18,678 nucleotides of DNA from RGIG6904 sp024680835 (GTDB taxonomy: Bacteria; Bacillota; Clostridia; Lachnospirales; Lachnospiraceae). The notes beneath the pieces were generated by a model, which worked only from the letters and a program-made list of their open reading frames with translations, ran no database searches and was not told the origin of the DNA. The stretch is from the NCBI GenBank assembly GCA_024680835.1, contig JAILBP010000068.1, positions 1 to 18,678 on the forward strand, given 5' to 3'. Every line of letters begins with the position of its first letter. The first letter of the stretch is position 1. The position numbers were made by a program, and so were the translations under genes. Positions 8,253 to 16,597 of the stretch are shown here, in pieces.

Positions 8253-8286
8253 ATCTTTCTCCTTTTGGTCTATTCCTGTCGACCAC

Positions 8287-8310
8287 TTTAGTCTACACCC
8301 ATAGACCAAA
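8287..8310. promoter_or_regulatory. Candidate BlaI-type operator overlapping the promoter
   Basis: Half-sites TTTAGTCTA (8287-8295) and TAGACCAAA (8302-8310) form an inverted repeat matching at 8 of 9 positions with a 6-bp centre. They cover the -10 and most of the spacer. A third, perfect copy of the half-site (TTTGGTCTA, 8264-8272) sits beside the ribosome site. This arrangement fits autorepression by the adjacent BlaI-type protein. Confidence 0.65.
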
Positions 8311-8318
8311 TATGTCAA
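8290..8318 (-). promoter_or_regulatory. Promoter of the repressor/protease operon
   Basis: On the minus strand TTGACA (8313-8318) is separated by exactly 17 bp from TAGACT (8290-8295), a good vegetative sigma promoter. Transcription would start near 8283, leaving a leader of about 30 nt before the ATG at 8252. Confidence 0.75.
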
Positions 8319-8337
8319 TACTTTTTTTCAAAAAAAT

Positions 8338-8364
8338 AAAAGACCGCTCATTACGCAGTCTTTT
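8338..8364 (-). terminator. Rho-independent terminator of the MMPL/GLUG operon
   Basis: AAAAGAC (8338-8344) pairs with GTCTTTT (8358-8364), extended by two inner GC pairs across one mismatch, with a 7-nt loop. Read on the minus strand the stem is followed by TTTTATTTTTTT. It lies 20 bp beyond the TAG at 8384-8386 and about 20 bp upstream of the repressor -35, cleanly separating the two operons. Confidence 0.8.
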
Positions 8365-8383
8365 ACCTTAAAACATACACTCT

Positions 8384-8632
8384 CTATTCAGCCAGTTTTG
8401 AGGCAATATAGTACAGTATTCCGCACTCGTCCTCCTGCCACAGCCTCTGGCTGTTCTGTACACCGCACTGCAAGGTGCCGCCTCCCGGAAAACGGGCGCA
8501 GAGCATGGAATTGACGTCTGCCTTTTCAAGAACAGTTCTTAGCTCAGGCTCACTGTTTTCCCTTTTATCTGCCTTCGGCTTTTCTCTGCCTTTGGCTCTG
8601 TATCTGCCTTCGGCTATTTCTCTGTTTTTTCT
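8384..8632 (-). pseudogene. In-frame continuation (82 codons) after the stop of the GLUG protein
   Basis: After the TAA at 8633-8635 the same frame stays open for 82 codons to TAG at 8384-8386, just before the operon terminator. The first 25 or so codons cross the degraded repeat (K-P-K-A-D-K unit); the remaining roughly 57 residues are of mixed, protein-like composition, including R-F-P-G-G-G-T-L-Q-C-G and W-Q-E-D-E-C-G-I-L-Y-Y, and end A-S-K-L-A-E. I do not recognise the family. It may be the lost C-terminus of the GLUG protein, a dispersed insertion, or non-coding RNA; a 60-codon open stretch could still be chance. Confidence 0.4.
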
Positions 8633-8670
8633 TTATTTATCTGCCTTCGGCTTTTTCTCTGCCTTCGGCT
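8568..8670 (-). repeat. Degenerate 18-bp tandem repeat encoding a lysine-rich tail
   Basis: The core TCTGCCTTCGGCT (plus strand) occurs at 8568, 8585 (one mismatch), 8603, 8640 and 8658. Spacings are 17, 18, 37 and 18 bp. The intact unit is 18 bp and codes K-P-K-A-E/D-K; the 37-bp and 17-bp intervals are one base too long and one base too short, so the frame shifts and is then restored. The stop codon of the GLUG protein lies in the 37-bp interval. Confidence 0.85.
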
Positions 8671-11600
8671 CTTTCCCGGCTCTGTGTTTTCTCAGCTTTA
8701 GTACAATAGTCATAAACACTATCAACACCAGCAATCCCGCCGCGCAGGCACATGCGATGTAAACCCAAGAAGGAACATGTATTGCGGTATCCACCACGGC
8801 ATACGTTCCGGAACGTCCCTGCATAGTGACCTGAATGTATCCGCCTCTGTTCAGGAAATCCGCACTCTGCCAGGTGCCGTCTTTTAATTCATACACCGAA
8901 ACCTTAGTGTACGGATTGTATATCCTCACAGGAAACTGATCCCTATTCTCAAGTTCAAGCTCTCCCAGTTCCACATCATATACCACAAAATCCTTCTTCT
9001 CTTCAGGTATTCCGTGACTGTCATCATATAAGACCTTTGCGGTAAACATTGTGTTTTCGGTAAAATTGCCCTCGGCATAGGCGAGGATGCGCTTTTCGTT
9101 TATGAGATCATCCGTGGTCGCCACTGTACTCTCAGCAGGCAGTGTGCTGATGATGTCATGATATTCGCCTTCCACATAGATATTACTCTTTATCTTTTTG
9201 CGGGTTATTTCTCCCCACACTCCGTAGCAGCCTTCCCTCTCCGGGAATTCGGGAAATACCACCTCTGACGACTCTGCGCCGTATTCAAACTCGCTCTCCT
9301 CCAGTATCTCATCCTCTATCATGAAGATCACTTTCAGATGCTTGAAGTCTTCGGGCAATCCCGGGCGACTCAGCAATTCCTTGTAGGTTATCTTGTCCGC
9401 CGCATTTTCATAGCCTATGTTATCGATGCCGTACACCTCATCCGAAACATAGCTGTTTCCGCTGACAACACCGGCCCATACGGAGGTGTTGTCCTCCTCA
9501 ACCGCTATCTGTCCCGCAATGGCGCCGAATCTGGCTTTCGCATCCAGAAGATCCACCATGGAACAGCAGTTTTTAAGGGTGAGAGCGTAACCGGCTATTC
9601 CGCCCACATTTTTAGCTCCCTCAAGACGGCAGATTGAGTAACAGTTCAGGACGGTACCTGTGGACTCACCCACGATACCTCCCACGAATCCGCCCTCGGT
9701 ACTGCTGATCCAGCCGTAGCTCTCGCAGCCTCTCACTGCGCCGATCTTCACGAATCCGCTTATTCCGCCTGCTCCGTCTTTTTTTGCGGTGACCTTGCCG
9801 TAGTTTTTACAGCCGTTGACAAGACAGGCCGTGGTGTACTCGTAATTCAGCCTGAAGGATACGCTGCCTGCGGCATTCTCCTCCTGATCGTCGGTATCCA
9901 CCGACATAGCACCCACTATGCCGCCGACATTGATATCTCCCTCCGTCACACCGTTATTAACGCAATGGTCCATGCGCCCCGCTGTGATATCGTCCAGCCT
10001 GTCTTCCTCAACTTCCTTGTAGTAATCTTTGAGGCTGTCGGACTCGGATATTTCCATCTCGTCCACCTCGGACGCCACAAGATTGTATATCACATTAACC
10101 TGATCATTTACCAGCTTTAGATCCGAATCTATCACGGTGCCATAATCACTTCCCACATCAGCTATGTGCTTAAGACTCTCAGTGACACCATCCAGCTGGT
10201 CCTTAAGATTATCGGTCTCTGCGGTAAAATCGTCTCCAAGGTAACTGAAGGAAACATCATCCAGCGCATTTACGTATATCAGGATATCCTCCAGCTCATT
10301 CACAGCATTTGACAGATGGGTGAACACTGCCTCCAGATCATCCGACACCTTCTGAACGTCATCCGAGATTATTTTGGTGTAGGTCGAGGTGTTCTGTACC
10401 ATTACATCCGAATTCGTATCAAGGTAGGCAGCATGAACAGACATATCCTCATTCAGCTCTTTAATGCTTGACACGGATCCGTTTATGGATGTGACCTCCG
10501 GACCGTCTACCTCCGGCAGATCAACGCTCAGTATCTCATCCAGAAGATCACTGATCCTCTGCCTGTCTTCAGGATTCAGCTGCACCGTTTCAGCTTCCGC
10601 GTAATCACCTATAATAGTCTTTATCTCATTTGTGTCGGTCTGAATCGTCTTATAAGCCTTATCCAGTTTGCTGTATATTTTATCCACCTGTTTGGAAATA
10701 TTATCAGCCTCTTTTGACATGTTGTTGAGGTCGTTATATATGGCCGTTAGCTCGTTTGATACCAGAGTGTAATCCCTCTCAAAAGCATCCGAGGCATCTT
10801 TGATATCACTTGTCAGCTTTTCCACGTCACCGTTTGTTCCCGCTGCCTCATCCATAGCTGCTTTCAGTTCCTCCAGAACCGCGGGAAAAGCATCCATCAC
10901 ATAGTCCGCCTCCTCCAGCAGGGAGTTGATGGCTTCTGTGTTATCGTTTACGTATTGTGTTGCTATGTCATTTATCTTTCCTGCTGAATCCGTCGTACCG
11001 TCAGCATAGGATTTCAGCTCGTCAGTCTCGTCGTTAAGACCGAGGTTTGCCTTCTCGATATCATCCAGGAGCTTTTCTATGAGCTCATGAAGCCGGTCCA
11101 CCTCTTTGGTGAGGGTGCCGGTCTTCTGCATCCTGATGTCCGGCTCCTGCTGCCCTGCGATACCGCCTATATCCTTGCGGCCGTAGACTTTTCCGTTGTT
11201 GGTGCAGGAAAGGATCACGCCCGTGGTCCTGCCGCATATACCGCCTATGTTGTAGCCTGTATGTGAATAACCCACCACGCCATCGTTGATGGAATTTGCT
11301 ATAACGCCTGTGGAATAGCCCGCGATACCTCCCGTATCCGTTCCGCTCTCCACCTTAACCGTAGTCTCGTTGGAGGCGATCTGAGTCAGTATGTCAAGTC
11401 CTATGGCGTCATTTTCCTCAACCCAGTCGCTGTTGTCGTTGACATTTGAAATATTAAGGCTTTCCTTTATGATGCCCCTGTTCTCACCTGCAAGACCTCC
11501 GGTATAATAATAGCCTTTTATGCGTCCGCTGCAGGTGCATTTTTTGATGACTCCCGACGCATCATTGATGCCTGCCATTCCGCCGGTCTGGGTCTTGCCC

Positions 11601-12091
11601 GAAACATTGCCTCTGAATGAGCAGTTTACGACCGTGCCGCTATTGACACCGCAAAAACCGCCCACAGCCTCGTCATCATCATCCGAAGCCACGGTTCCGT
11701 AAATATCCAGATTTTTCACCACACCCTCAGTTCCGATGTAGCGGAAAAAACCCACAACAAATCCGTTGCCCCTGTACTCGTAATTTCTGATGGAGAAACC
11801 GCTGCCGTTAAAGGTTCCGTTGAAGTACGGAATATATGTAAAATCATCACCCTTTAATGTGATATCCGCAGTCAGTTTTACGGTCTTTCCTTTTGACCAA
11901 CCGTCCTCATGACAGTGTCCGGCCAGTTCTCCAAGATCCTTCTCCGAAGAGATCTCTATGACATCTGCATCCCATTTTTCAATGTTTTCCGCAGCAAAGC
12001 CGGTAACACTGCCGGTAAATGCCAACTGTGAAAACATCACGATAAAACTCAATACGAAGGCCGTGACACGGCTCAGGATACTTTTACTCAT
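8633..12091 (-). CDS. Large secreted, membrane-anchored GLUG-repeat/coiled-coil protein
   Basis: This 1152-residue protein starts with a signal peptide (hydrophobic core about 9-27, probable cleavage after F-A-A at 32-34). GLUG-type repeats (G-G-I-A-G/G-G-x-x-G plus T-G-V-I-x-N-C patterns) run at about 143-315, resume at about 720-860, and are separated by about 380 residues (325-705) of polar heptad-rich coiled coil. A mixed beta region follows (about 910-1100), then a transmembrane helix (1107-1131) and a short basic cytoplasmic tail (K-P-K-A repeats). The ATG overlaps the MMPL stop by 8 nt and uses a GGAGGTGAGG site, so translation is coupled. GLUG repeats occur in surface and adhesin-like proteins. 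I infer an extracellular partner of the exporter; no enzymatic motif is visible. The gene end is frayed by a tandem repeat. Confidence 0.85.
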   Translation of the reverse strand: MSKSILSRVTAFVLSFIVMFSQLAFTGSVTGFAAENIEKWDADVIEISSEKDLGELAGHCHEDGWSKGKTVKLTADITLKGDDFTYIPYFNGTFNGSGFSIRNYEYRGNGFVVGFFRYIGTEGVVKNLDIYGTVASDDDDEAVGGFCGVNSGTVVNCSFRGNVSGKTQTGGMAGINDASGVIKKCTCSGRIKGYYYTGGLAGENRGIIKESLNISNVNDNSDWVEENDAIGLDILTQIASNETTVKVESGTDTGGIAGYSTGVIANSINDGVVGYSHTGYNIGGICGRTTGVILSCTNNGKVYGRKDIGGIAGQQEPDIRMQKTGTLTKEVDRLHELIEKLLDDIEKANLGLNDETDELKSYADGTTDSAGKINDIATQYVNDNTEAINSLLEEADYVMDAFPAVLEELKAAMDEAAGTNGDVEKLTSDIKDASDAFERDYTLVSNELTAIYNDLNNMSKEADNISKQVDKIYSKLDKAYKTIQTDTNEIKTIIGDYAEAETVQLNPEDRQRISDLLDEILSVDLPEVDGPEVTSINGSVSSIKELNEDMSVHAAYLDTNSDVMVQNTSTYTKIISDDVQKVSDDLEAVFTHLSNAVNELEDILIYVNALDDVSFSYLGDDFTAETDNLKDQLDGVTESLKHIADVGSDYGTVIDSDLKLVNDQVNVIYNLVASEVDEMEISESDSLKDYYKEVEEDRLDDITAGRMDHCVNNGVTEGDINVGGIVGAMSVDTDDQEENAAGSVSFRLNYEYTTACLVNGCKNYGKVTAKKDGAGGISGFVKIGAVRGCESYGWISSTEGGFVGGIVGESTGTVLNCYSICRLEGAKNVGGIAGYALTLKNCCSMVDLLDAKARFGAIAGQIAVEEDNTSVWAGVVSGNSYVSDEVYGIDNIGYENAADKITYKELLSRPGLPEDFKHLKVIFMIEDEILEESEFEYGAESSEVVFPEFPEREGCYGVWGEITRKKIKSNIYVEGEYHDIISTLPAESTVATTDDLINEKRILAYAEGNFTENTMFTAKVLYDDSHGIPEEKKDFVVYDVELGELELENRDQFPVRIYNPYTKVSVYELKDGTWQSADFLNRGGYIQVTMQGRSGTYAVVDTAIHVPSWVYIACACAAGLLVLIVFMTIVLKLRKHRAGKEPKAEKKPKADK

Positions 12092-14624
12092 GATCCCTCA
12101 CCTCCAATCCTTCATCGTCCGAAATCCCTGCATTAACCAGCCTGTCCGAATCCTCACGTCCGGCCGCACTGCCGCGGCTGACCGCATCGCCGGAGGCTCT
12201 CCTGTCAGCCAGCTGGATGATGCCGTTGGCTTCTCCGTATATAACGCCCCTCATCTCACCTACAAAGTATCCGTTGATATTACCCTGCATAAGACCGTTC
12301 ACCCGCACAACGCCCGAGAGCTGCTCGGTGCGGATGGGCATTGAAACCCTGAATGATGTTTTCTCTATGATGTGCTCACCTAACAGCAGTATCTGCGGCA
12401 GCACGAACATTACGATAAATATTGATATTATGGTACCACGCCCCAGACACTGACCGATACCGCAGATAGCGCCGTCCGAGGACATCTGTCCTATCACGAT
12501 GCCTGCAAGCGCCATCATTGAACCGCTGGTCACTATGGTGGGGAAAGCAAAATTCATGGTCTCGATGATAGCCTGTTTTTTGGGCATCTTATCCTTCAGT
12601 TCCATGAAACGGCCCGATATGACTATGGCGTAATCGATATTGGCACCCATCTGGATAGAGCTGACTATCAGATAACACATGAAGAACAGGTTATTATCTG
12701 TCGCAGCCGGGAATGAGAAGTTCACCCAGATGGCACCCTCTATTACCATGATCAGCAGCACGGGCATACCCGCAGACTGGAAGGTAAACAACAGCACCAC
12801 CAAAACCGCCAGCACCGACACAACGCTGACCACCATGTTGTCCACCTGGAATGTTTTGTAAAGATCATACTCGCTGGTGGAATTTCCCACCACGATGACC
12901 TGACCGTCCGGATAGTATTTCTCTGCGGTCTCGCGCATCGTATCTATGAATGCGAAGGTATCATCCCCCTCCTCGGGAAGGTTCAGGTAAACCAGCATAC
13001 GGCTGTATTCCTCGCCCTGCAGCTGGTTTTTGGCTATCATGATCTTATCGTAAGCGTCATACAGCGTATCCCGGACCTCATCATCCAGGTCCACATAACC
13101 CTCATCCACCTCGTCATGCACAAATATCAGCATGTCTATCAGCGGAACCGAGTAGGAAGAAAAACCGTTCACCAGCTTGGCGTAATTTTCGTCCTCCAGG
13201 GCGTAAGCCGTATACACAAGCTCCGCCACTTCGTAATCCAGCTCCAGAAGCTCCGCGAATTCCCTGGGCTTGAGCTTATCCGTGAGACAGTACCCATCCA
13301 TTGCCTCAGTGTTGGAAAGCCCGGTCACATGATCGACCTCATCATATTCCTCCAGGGATCTTATAAGCTTTTTCTCCGTCTCATAGCTGCCTGCAGGAAT
13401 GACCAAGGCCACAAAGTTGCTCTTTCCGAAACTCTCGGCGATATATTCGTCCGTTATCTGCTGTTCATTCTGTACCGGCGTTTCCAGCATTGAATACCCG
13501 TAAACATAGGGACATTTACTCTGCATTATATAAGCCCCCACCAGCACCACCAAAAACAGGGGCGGTATCACAAATCTGGTGACAAAATCGAACTTTCCCA
13601 CAAAGGGGATCTTCGGTATAAGATTTTTATGTTTTGTCTTGTCGATGGCATTACCGAACAGCATTATAAGTCCGGGCATCAGCAGGAACACCGACAGAAG
13701 ACTTAAGACGATAGCCTTGATAAGGCATATGGCCATATCCGAGCCTATACCGTACTGCATGAAGAGCATGGCGATAAGACCGCCTATGGTGGTCAGGGAG
13801 CTGGAACTGATCTCGGGGATCGCTTTACTCAGAGCCACTATATCGGCCTCTCGGATTGGAAGCTTTTTGTGTTCCTCCTTGAACCTGTTACAGAATATGA
13901 CAGCGTAATCCACAGAGAGCGCCAGCTGAAGCACCACGGTCACCGAGTCGGACACGAATGATATGGTGCCCATCAGGTAATTGGTACCCTTGGTGATAAG
14001 GGCTGCCGCACCAAAGGTCAACAGCAGCACCGGAACCTCCGCAAAGGTCTCGCTGGTCAAAAACAGGATTGATACCACTATGATGGCCACGATGACACTG
14101 ACAGTGTTCATCTCGTTTGTGATCTGCTCTGCCGACGCATCACCCATCGAGGTAGAAACATAGATATCGTAGGACGAGAGCATTTCCTTCACTTCGTTAA
14201 GGGCAGCCAAAGCCCTGTCATCATCCGCTTCATATTTGAATGTTATGCTGTAAAGAGCGGAGAAATTGTTGTAATGCTCCGACGTCTCATCAAATGTCAG
14301 CATTGCCACGGTATCCATGTCCTCTATCTTTTCGGCAATGTCTTTGGCATCCTCCAGGGTAATGTTGGTCACCATGATGTCCGCGGTACCGTATGTCGTG
14401 AACTGCTCATCCATAAGGTCAAGTCCGCGCCTGGTCTCAGTGGTCTCAGGCAGATATGCTGCCAGGGCGTTTTCCACCTTGACCCAGTTCATGGCCACTA
14501 TTGAGAAAATGATGGCTAATACGAATAACAGAAAAAAAAGATTTCGTCTGTCCACAATAAATGTGGCGACCTTGATCATAAAACTGCTTCCTTCGGGCTT
14601 TTTGCCCTGTGTCTCTTTTGACAA
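12084..14624 (-). CDS. MMPL/RND-family exporter
   Basis: From the predicted TTG start the protein has 846 residues. It has the duplicated MMPL/HAE3 layout: TM1 (about 30-46), a first extracytoplasmic loop, TM2-6, a second large loop (about 368-591), then TM7-12. The two symmetric D-Y pairs expected for proton coupling are present: L-S-V-D-Y-A at 239/240 and N-I-D-Y-A at 664/665. Such pumps export lipids, siderophores or amphiphiles across the membrane. The TTG at 14624 has AAAGGAG 8 nt upstream; longer starts (ATG 14656 or 14831) overlap or precede the -10 element TATAAT, so they are rejected. An ATG at 14580 is a second choice. The C-terminal tail (about 767-846) is soluble and carries glycine-spaced repeats, unusual for the family. 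It forms an operon with the GLUG protein. Confidence 0.9.
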   Translation of the reverse strand: MSKETQGKKPEGSSFMIKVATFIVDRRNLFFLLFVLAIIFSIVAMNWVKVENALAAYLPETTETRRGLDLMDEQFTTYGTADIMVTNITLEDAKDIAEKIEDMDTVAMLTFDETSEHYNNFSALYSITFKYEADDDRALAALNEVKEMLSSYDIYVSTSMGDASAEQITNEMNTVSVIVAIIVVSILFLTSETFAEVPVLLLTFGAAALITKGTNYLMGTISFVSDSVTVVLQLALSVDYAVIFCNRFKEEHKKLPIREADIVALSKAIPEISSSSLTTIGGLIAMLFMQYGIGSDMAICLIKAIVLSLLSVFLLMPGLIMLFGNAIDKTKHKNLIPKIPFVGKFDFVTRFVIPPLFLVVLVGAYIMQSKCPYVYGYSMLETPVQNEQQITDEYIAESFGKSNFVALVIPAGSYETEKKLIRSLEEYDEVDHVTGLSNTEAMDGYCLTDKLKPREFAELLELDYEVAELVYTAYALEDENYAKLVNGFSSYSVPLIDMLIFVHDEVDEGYVDLDDEVRDTLYDAYDKIMIAKNQLQGEEYSRMLVYLNLPEEGDDTFAFIDTMRETAEKYYPDGQVIVVGNSTSEYDLYKTFQVDNMVVSVVSVLAVLVVLLFTFQSAGMPVLLIMVIEGAIWVNFSFPAATDNNLFFMCYLIVSSIQMGANIDYAIVISGRFMELKDKMPKKQAIIETMNFAFPTIVTSGSMMALAGIVIGQMSSDGAICGIGQCLGRGTIISIFIVMFVLPQILLLGEHIIEKTSFRVSMPIRTEQLSGVVRVNGLMQGNINGYFVGEMRGVIYGEANGIIQLADRRASGDAVSRGSAAGREDSDRLVNAGISDDEGLEVRDHE

Positions 14625-14655
14625 AAAAACATCTCCTTTCTTAACTCCAAGTGAC

Positions 14656-14664
14656 ATTATAGCA
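14656..14664 (-). promoter_or_regulatory. Extended -10 promoter of the MMPL/GLUG operon
   Basis: The minus strand reads TGC-TATAAT, a perfect -10 hexamer with the TGn extension, which can replace a good -35; no strong -35 is seen at 17 bp. Transcription would begin near 14649, about 25 nt before the TTG start. Confidence 0.65.
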
Positions 14665-14735
14665 CCGGTCCGGAAAAAAGACACACAAAGAAAAGAGAGT
14701 TTCCATGCTTTTTCATGTAAATCTGCATAATAAAA

Positions 14736-14753
14736 GGACCTCCGCAGAGGTCC
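14736..14753 (-). terminator. Terminator-like hairpin in the divergent intergenic region
   Basis: A perfect 7-bp stem (GGACCTC 14736-14742, GAGGTCC 14747-14753) with a 4-nt loop is followed on the minus strand by TTTTATTAT. No minus-strand gene lies immediately upstream of it, so it would stop antisense or stray transcription coming from the ABC gene side before the MMPL promoter. Confidence 0.55.
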
Positions 14754-14778
14754 CCTGCAAAACGCTCGCCCTTTGATG

Positions 14779-14807
14779 TTGAAAAAGACCTCCGCGCATG
14801 GTAGAAT
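14779..14807 (+). promoter_or_regulatory. Promoter of the ABC exporter genes
   Basis: TTGAAA (14779-14784) and TAGAAT (14802-14807) are spaced by exactly 17 bp, each one base from consensus. The start point would be near 14814, giving a leader of about 37 nt to the preferred ATG at 14851. The spacer contains GACCTCCGC, repeated 50 bp upstream in the hairpin. Confidence 0.7.
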
Positions 14808-14850
14808 GACCGGTGTTGACTTGTAAAGCATGTATCAGAAAAGAGAAAAC

Positions 14851-16533
14851 ATGAGATTCATATCCAAATACATACACAACTACAAAAAAGAAGCGGTATT
14901 GGCGCCTCTGTGCAAGCTTTTCGAGGCGACGCTGGAGCTTTTCATACCGCTCATCATAGCCCGGATGATCGACAAAGGCATCACATCCGACCCGGCAAAT
15001 GCCGACAAGATCTTTATCCTTAAGATGGGACTTTGCCTCGTAGCTCTTGCGGCAACGGGACTTGTGATATCCGTCACGGGCCAGTTCTTTGCCGCAAAAG
15101 CAGCCACGGGATTTGCCGCCTCGGTGAGACGTGATCTTTTTTCCCATATAATGGGTTTTTCCTACAGTTCTCAGGATTCCATCGGGACCGACACTCTCAT
15201 CACAAGGCTCACAGCAGACATCAACCGCCTGCAGAGCGGCGTGAACATGACCTTAAGGCTTTTGCTGCGCTCCCCCTTTGTGATCTTAGGCGCCATAGTG
15301 ATGTCCTTTACGGTGGATGTGAACTGCGCAATGGTCCTCGCCATCGTGGTACCGCTGCTATCTGTCGTCGTGGTGAGCCTGGTACTCATTACACTCCCGC
15401 TCTACGAGAAGAACCAGAAAAAAGTGGACGCTCTGCTGCTGTCCGTAAAAGAAAGCCTCGATGGCATCCGTGTGATCCGCGCTTTCACTCTGGAAAAAGA
15501 GAACGCCCGCGAAAACACAGACCGTAACTATGCCGTGTATGATGCCTCGCGCCATGCCGGACATATTTCCGCGATACAGAATCCCCTGACACTTCTGATG
15601 ATCAACATAGCCACCATCCTGTTGATCTACAAAGGTGCCATCCGGGTTGACGAAGGGATCCTGACCCGCGGTCAGGTTGTAGCTTTGGTCAATTACACCT
15701 CCCAGATACTGGTGGAACTGGTAAAGACCGCCAACATGATGATCACTCTCACTGCTGCCATAGCAAGCGGAAAACGCGTGACAGCAATACTGGAAAGTCC
15801 TGTGGAAGAGCCTGTTTCAAGGAAGGCATCTCCCGTGGATGGCCAAACGCCTCTCGTATCCTTTGATAATGTTAGTTTCAAATACCATGACGATTCCGAT
15901 GCAGCAGTCAAAAACCTGAGCTTCAGCGCCTGCAAGGGACAGCTCATCGGCATTATAGGTTCCACCGGATGCGGAAAGACCACAGTTGCAAACCTGATCA
16001 CGGGCGCCTACAAGCCCACCTCGGGAACCGTTGATGTTTCCGGCGAGATCGCTGTGGTACCGCAAAAAAGCGTTCTCTTTTCCGGCAGCATTGCAGACAA
16101 CCTTAAGTTTGGAGATAAAAACGCAAGCGAGGAAAAAATGTGGAGCAGCCTGTCCGTTGCAGATGCCGCAGACTTTGTCAGACAAAAAGAGGGAGGACTT
16201 TCCTATACAGTCACTCCGGGAGGCAAAAATTTTTCCGGCGGTCAGAGGCAGAGACTTTGCATCGCAAGGGCATTATGCAAGCCTTCGGACATCCTGATCT
16301 TAGACGACTCCGCCAGCGCTCTGGATTACGCCACTGAGAGGAAACTCAGGGATAACCTTTTGAATATGCCTGACCGACCGCTTATCTTCTGGATCTCCCA
16401 GCGTGCCGCTTCCATAGTGAGTGCAGATCAGATACTGGTGCTGGAGGACGGTGAGTGTGCAGGCCTCGGAAACCACGAGACATTACTGAAGGAGTGCGAG
16501 ACTTACCGGGAAATATACGAATCCCAGAACTGA
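14851..16533 (+). CDS. ABC exporter half-transporter, subunit with degenerate ATPase site
   Basis: A 560-residue fusion of a six-helix exporter membrane domain (about 1-310) and a nucleotide-binding domain. Numbered from the ATG at 14851: Walker A G-S-T-G-C-G-K-T at 370-377, Q-loop V-V-P-Q near 404, canonical signature F-S-G-G-Q at 461-465, Walker B L-I-L-D-D with Asp486 in place of the catalytic glutamate, and Gln517 in place of the H-loop histidine. The stretch between Walker A and the Q-loop is about 20 residues shorter than usual. These losses are typical of one half of heterodimeric multidrug-type exporters such as TM287/288 or BmrCD. The ATG at 14830 lacks a ribosome site and would leave a very short leader; the ATG at 14851 follows a weak purine-rich AAAAGAGAAA. 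Its partner is the next gene. Confidence 0.92.
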   Translation: MRFISKYIHNYKKEAVLAPLCKLFEATLELFIPLIIARMIDKGITSDPANADKIFILKMGLCLVALAATGLVISVTGQFFAAKAATGFAASVRRDLFSHIMGFSYSSQDSIGTDTLITRLTADINRLQSGVNMTLRLLLRSPFVILGAIVMSFTVDVNCAMVLAIVVPLLSVVVVSLVLITLPLYEKNQKKVDALLLSVKESLDGIRVIRAFTLEKENARENTDRNYAVYDASRHAGHISAIQNPLTLLMINIATILLIYKGAIRVDEGILTRGQVVALVNYTSQILVELVKTANMMITLTAAIASGKRVTAILESPVEEPVSRKASPVDGQTPLVSFDNVSFKYHDDSDAAVKNLSFSACKGQLIGIIGSTGCGKTTVANLITGAYKPTSGTVDVSGEIAVVPQKSVLFSGSIADNLKFGDKNASEEKMWSSLSVADAADFVRQKEGGLSYTVTPGGKNFSGGQRQRLCIARALCKPSDILILDDSASALDYATERKLRDNLLNMPDRPLIFWISQRAASIVSADQILVLEDGECAGLGNHETLLKECETYREIYESQN

Positions 16534-16597
16534 TCCAAATACACAGCTCATTGCGAAAAGCATTAACCAATATTTCAATTACATCATCAAAACAAAC

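Noticed and set aside
8253..8318. N-terminal extension of the repressor to 8318
   Set aside because: It would translate the -10, operator and leader; the internal ATG at 8252 has a good ribosome site and gives the family's usual length.
14713..15147. 144-aa minus-strand open frame across the divergent promoter region
   Set aside because: It overlaps the start of the ABC gene and the terminator-like hairpin; composition is low-quality and no start signal is seen.
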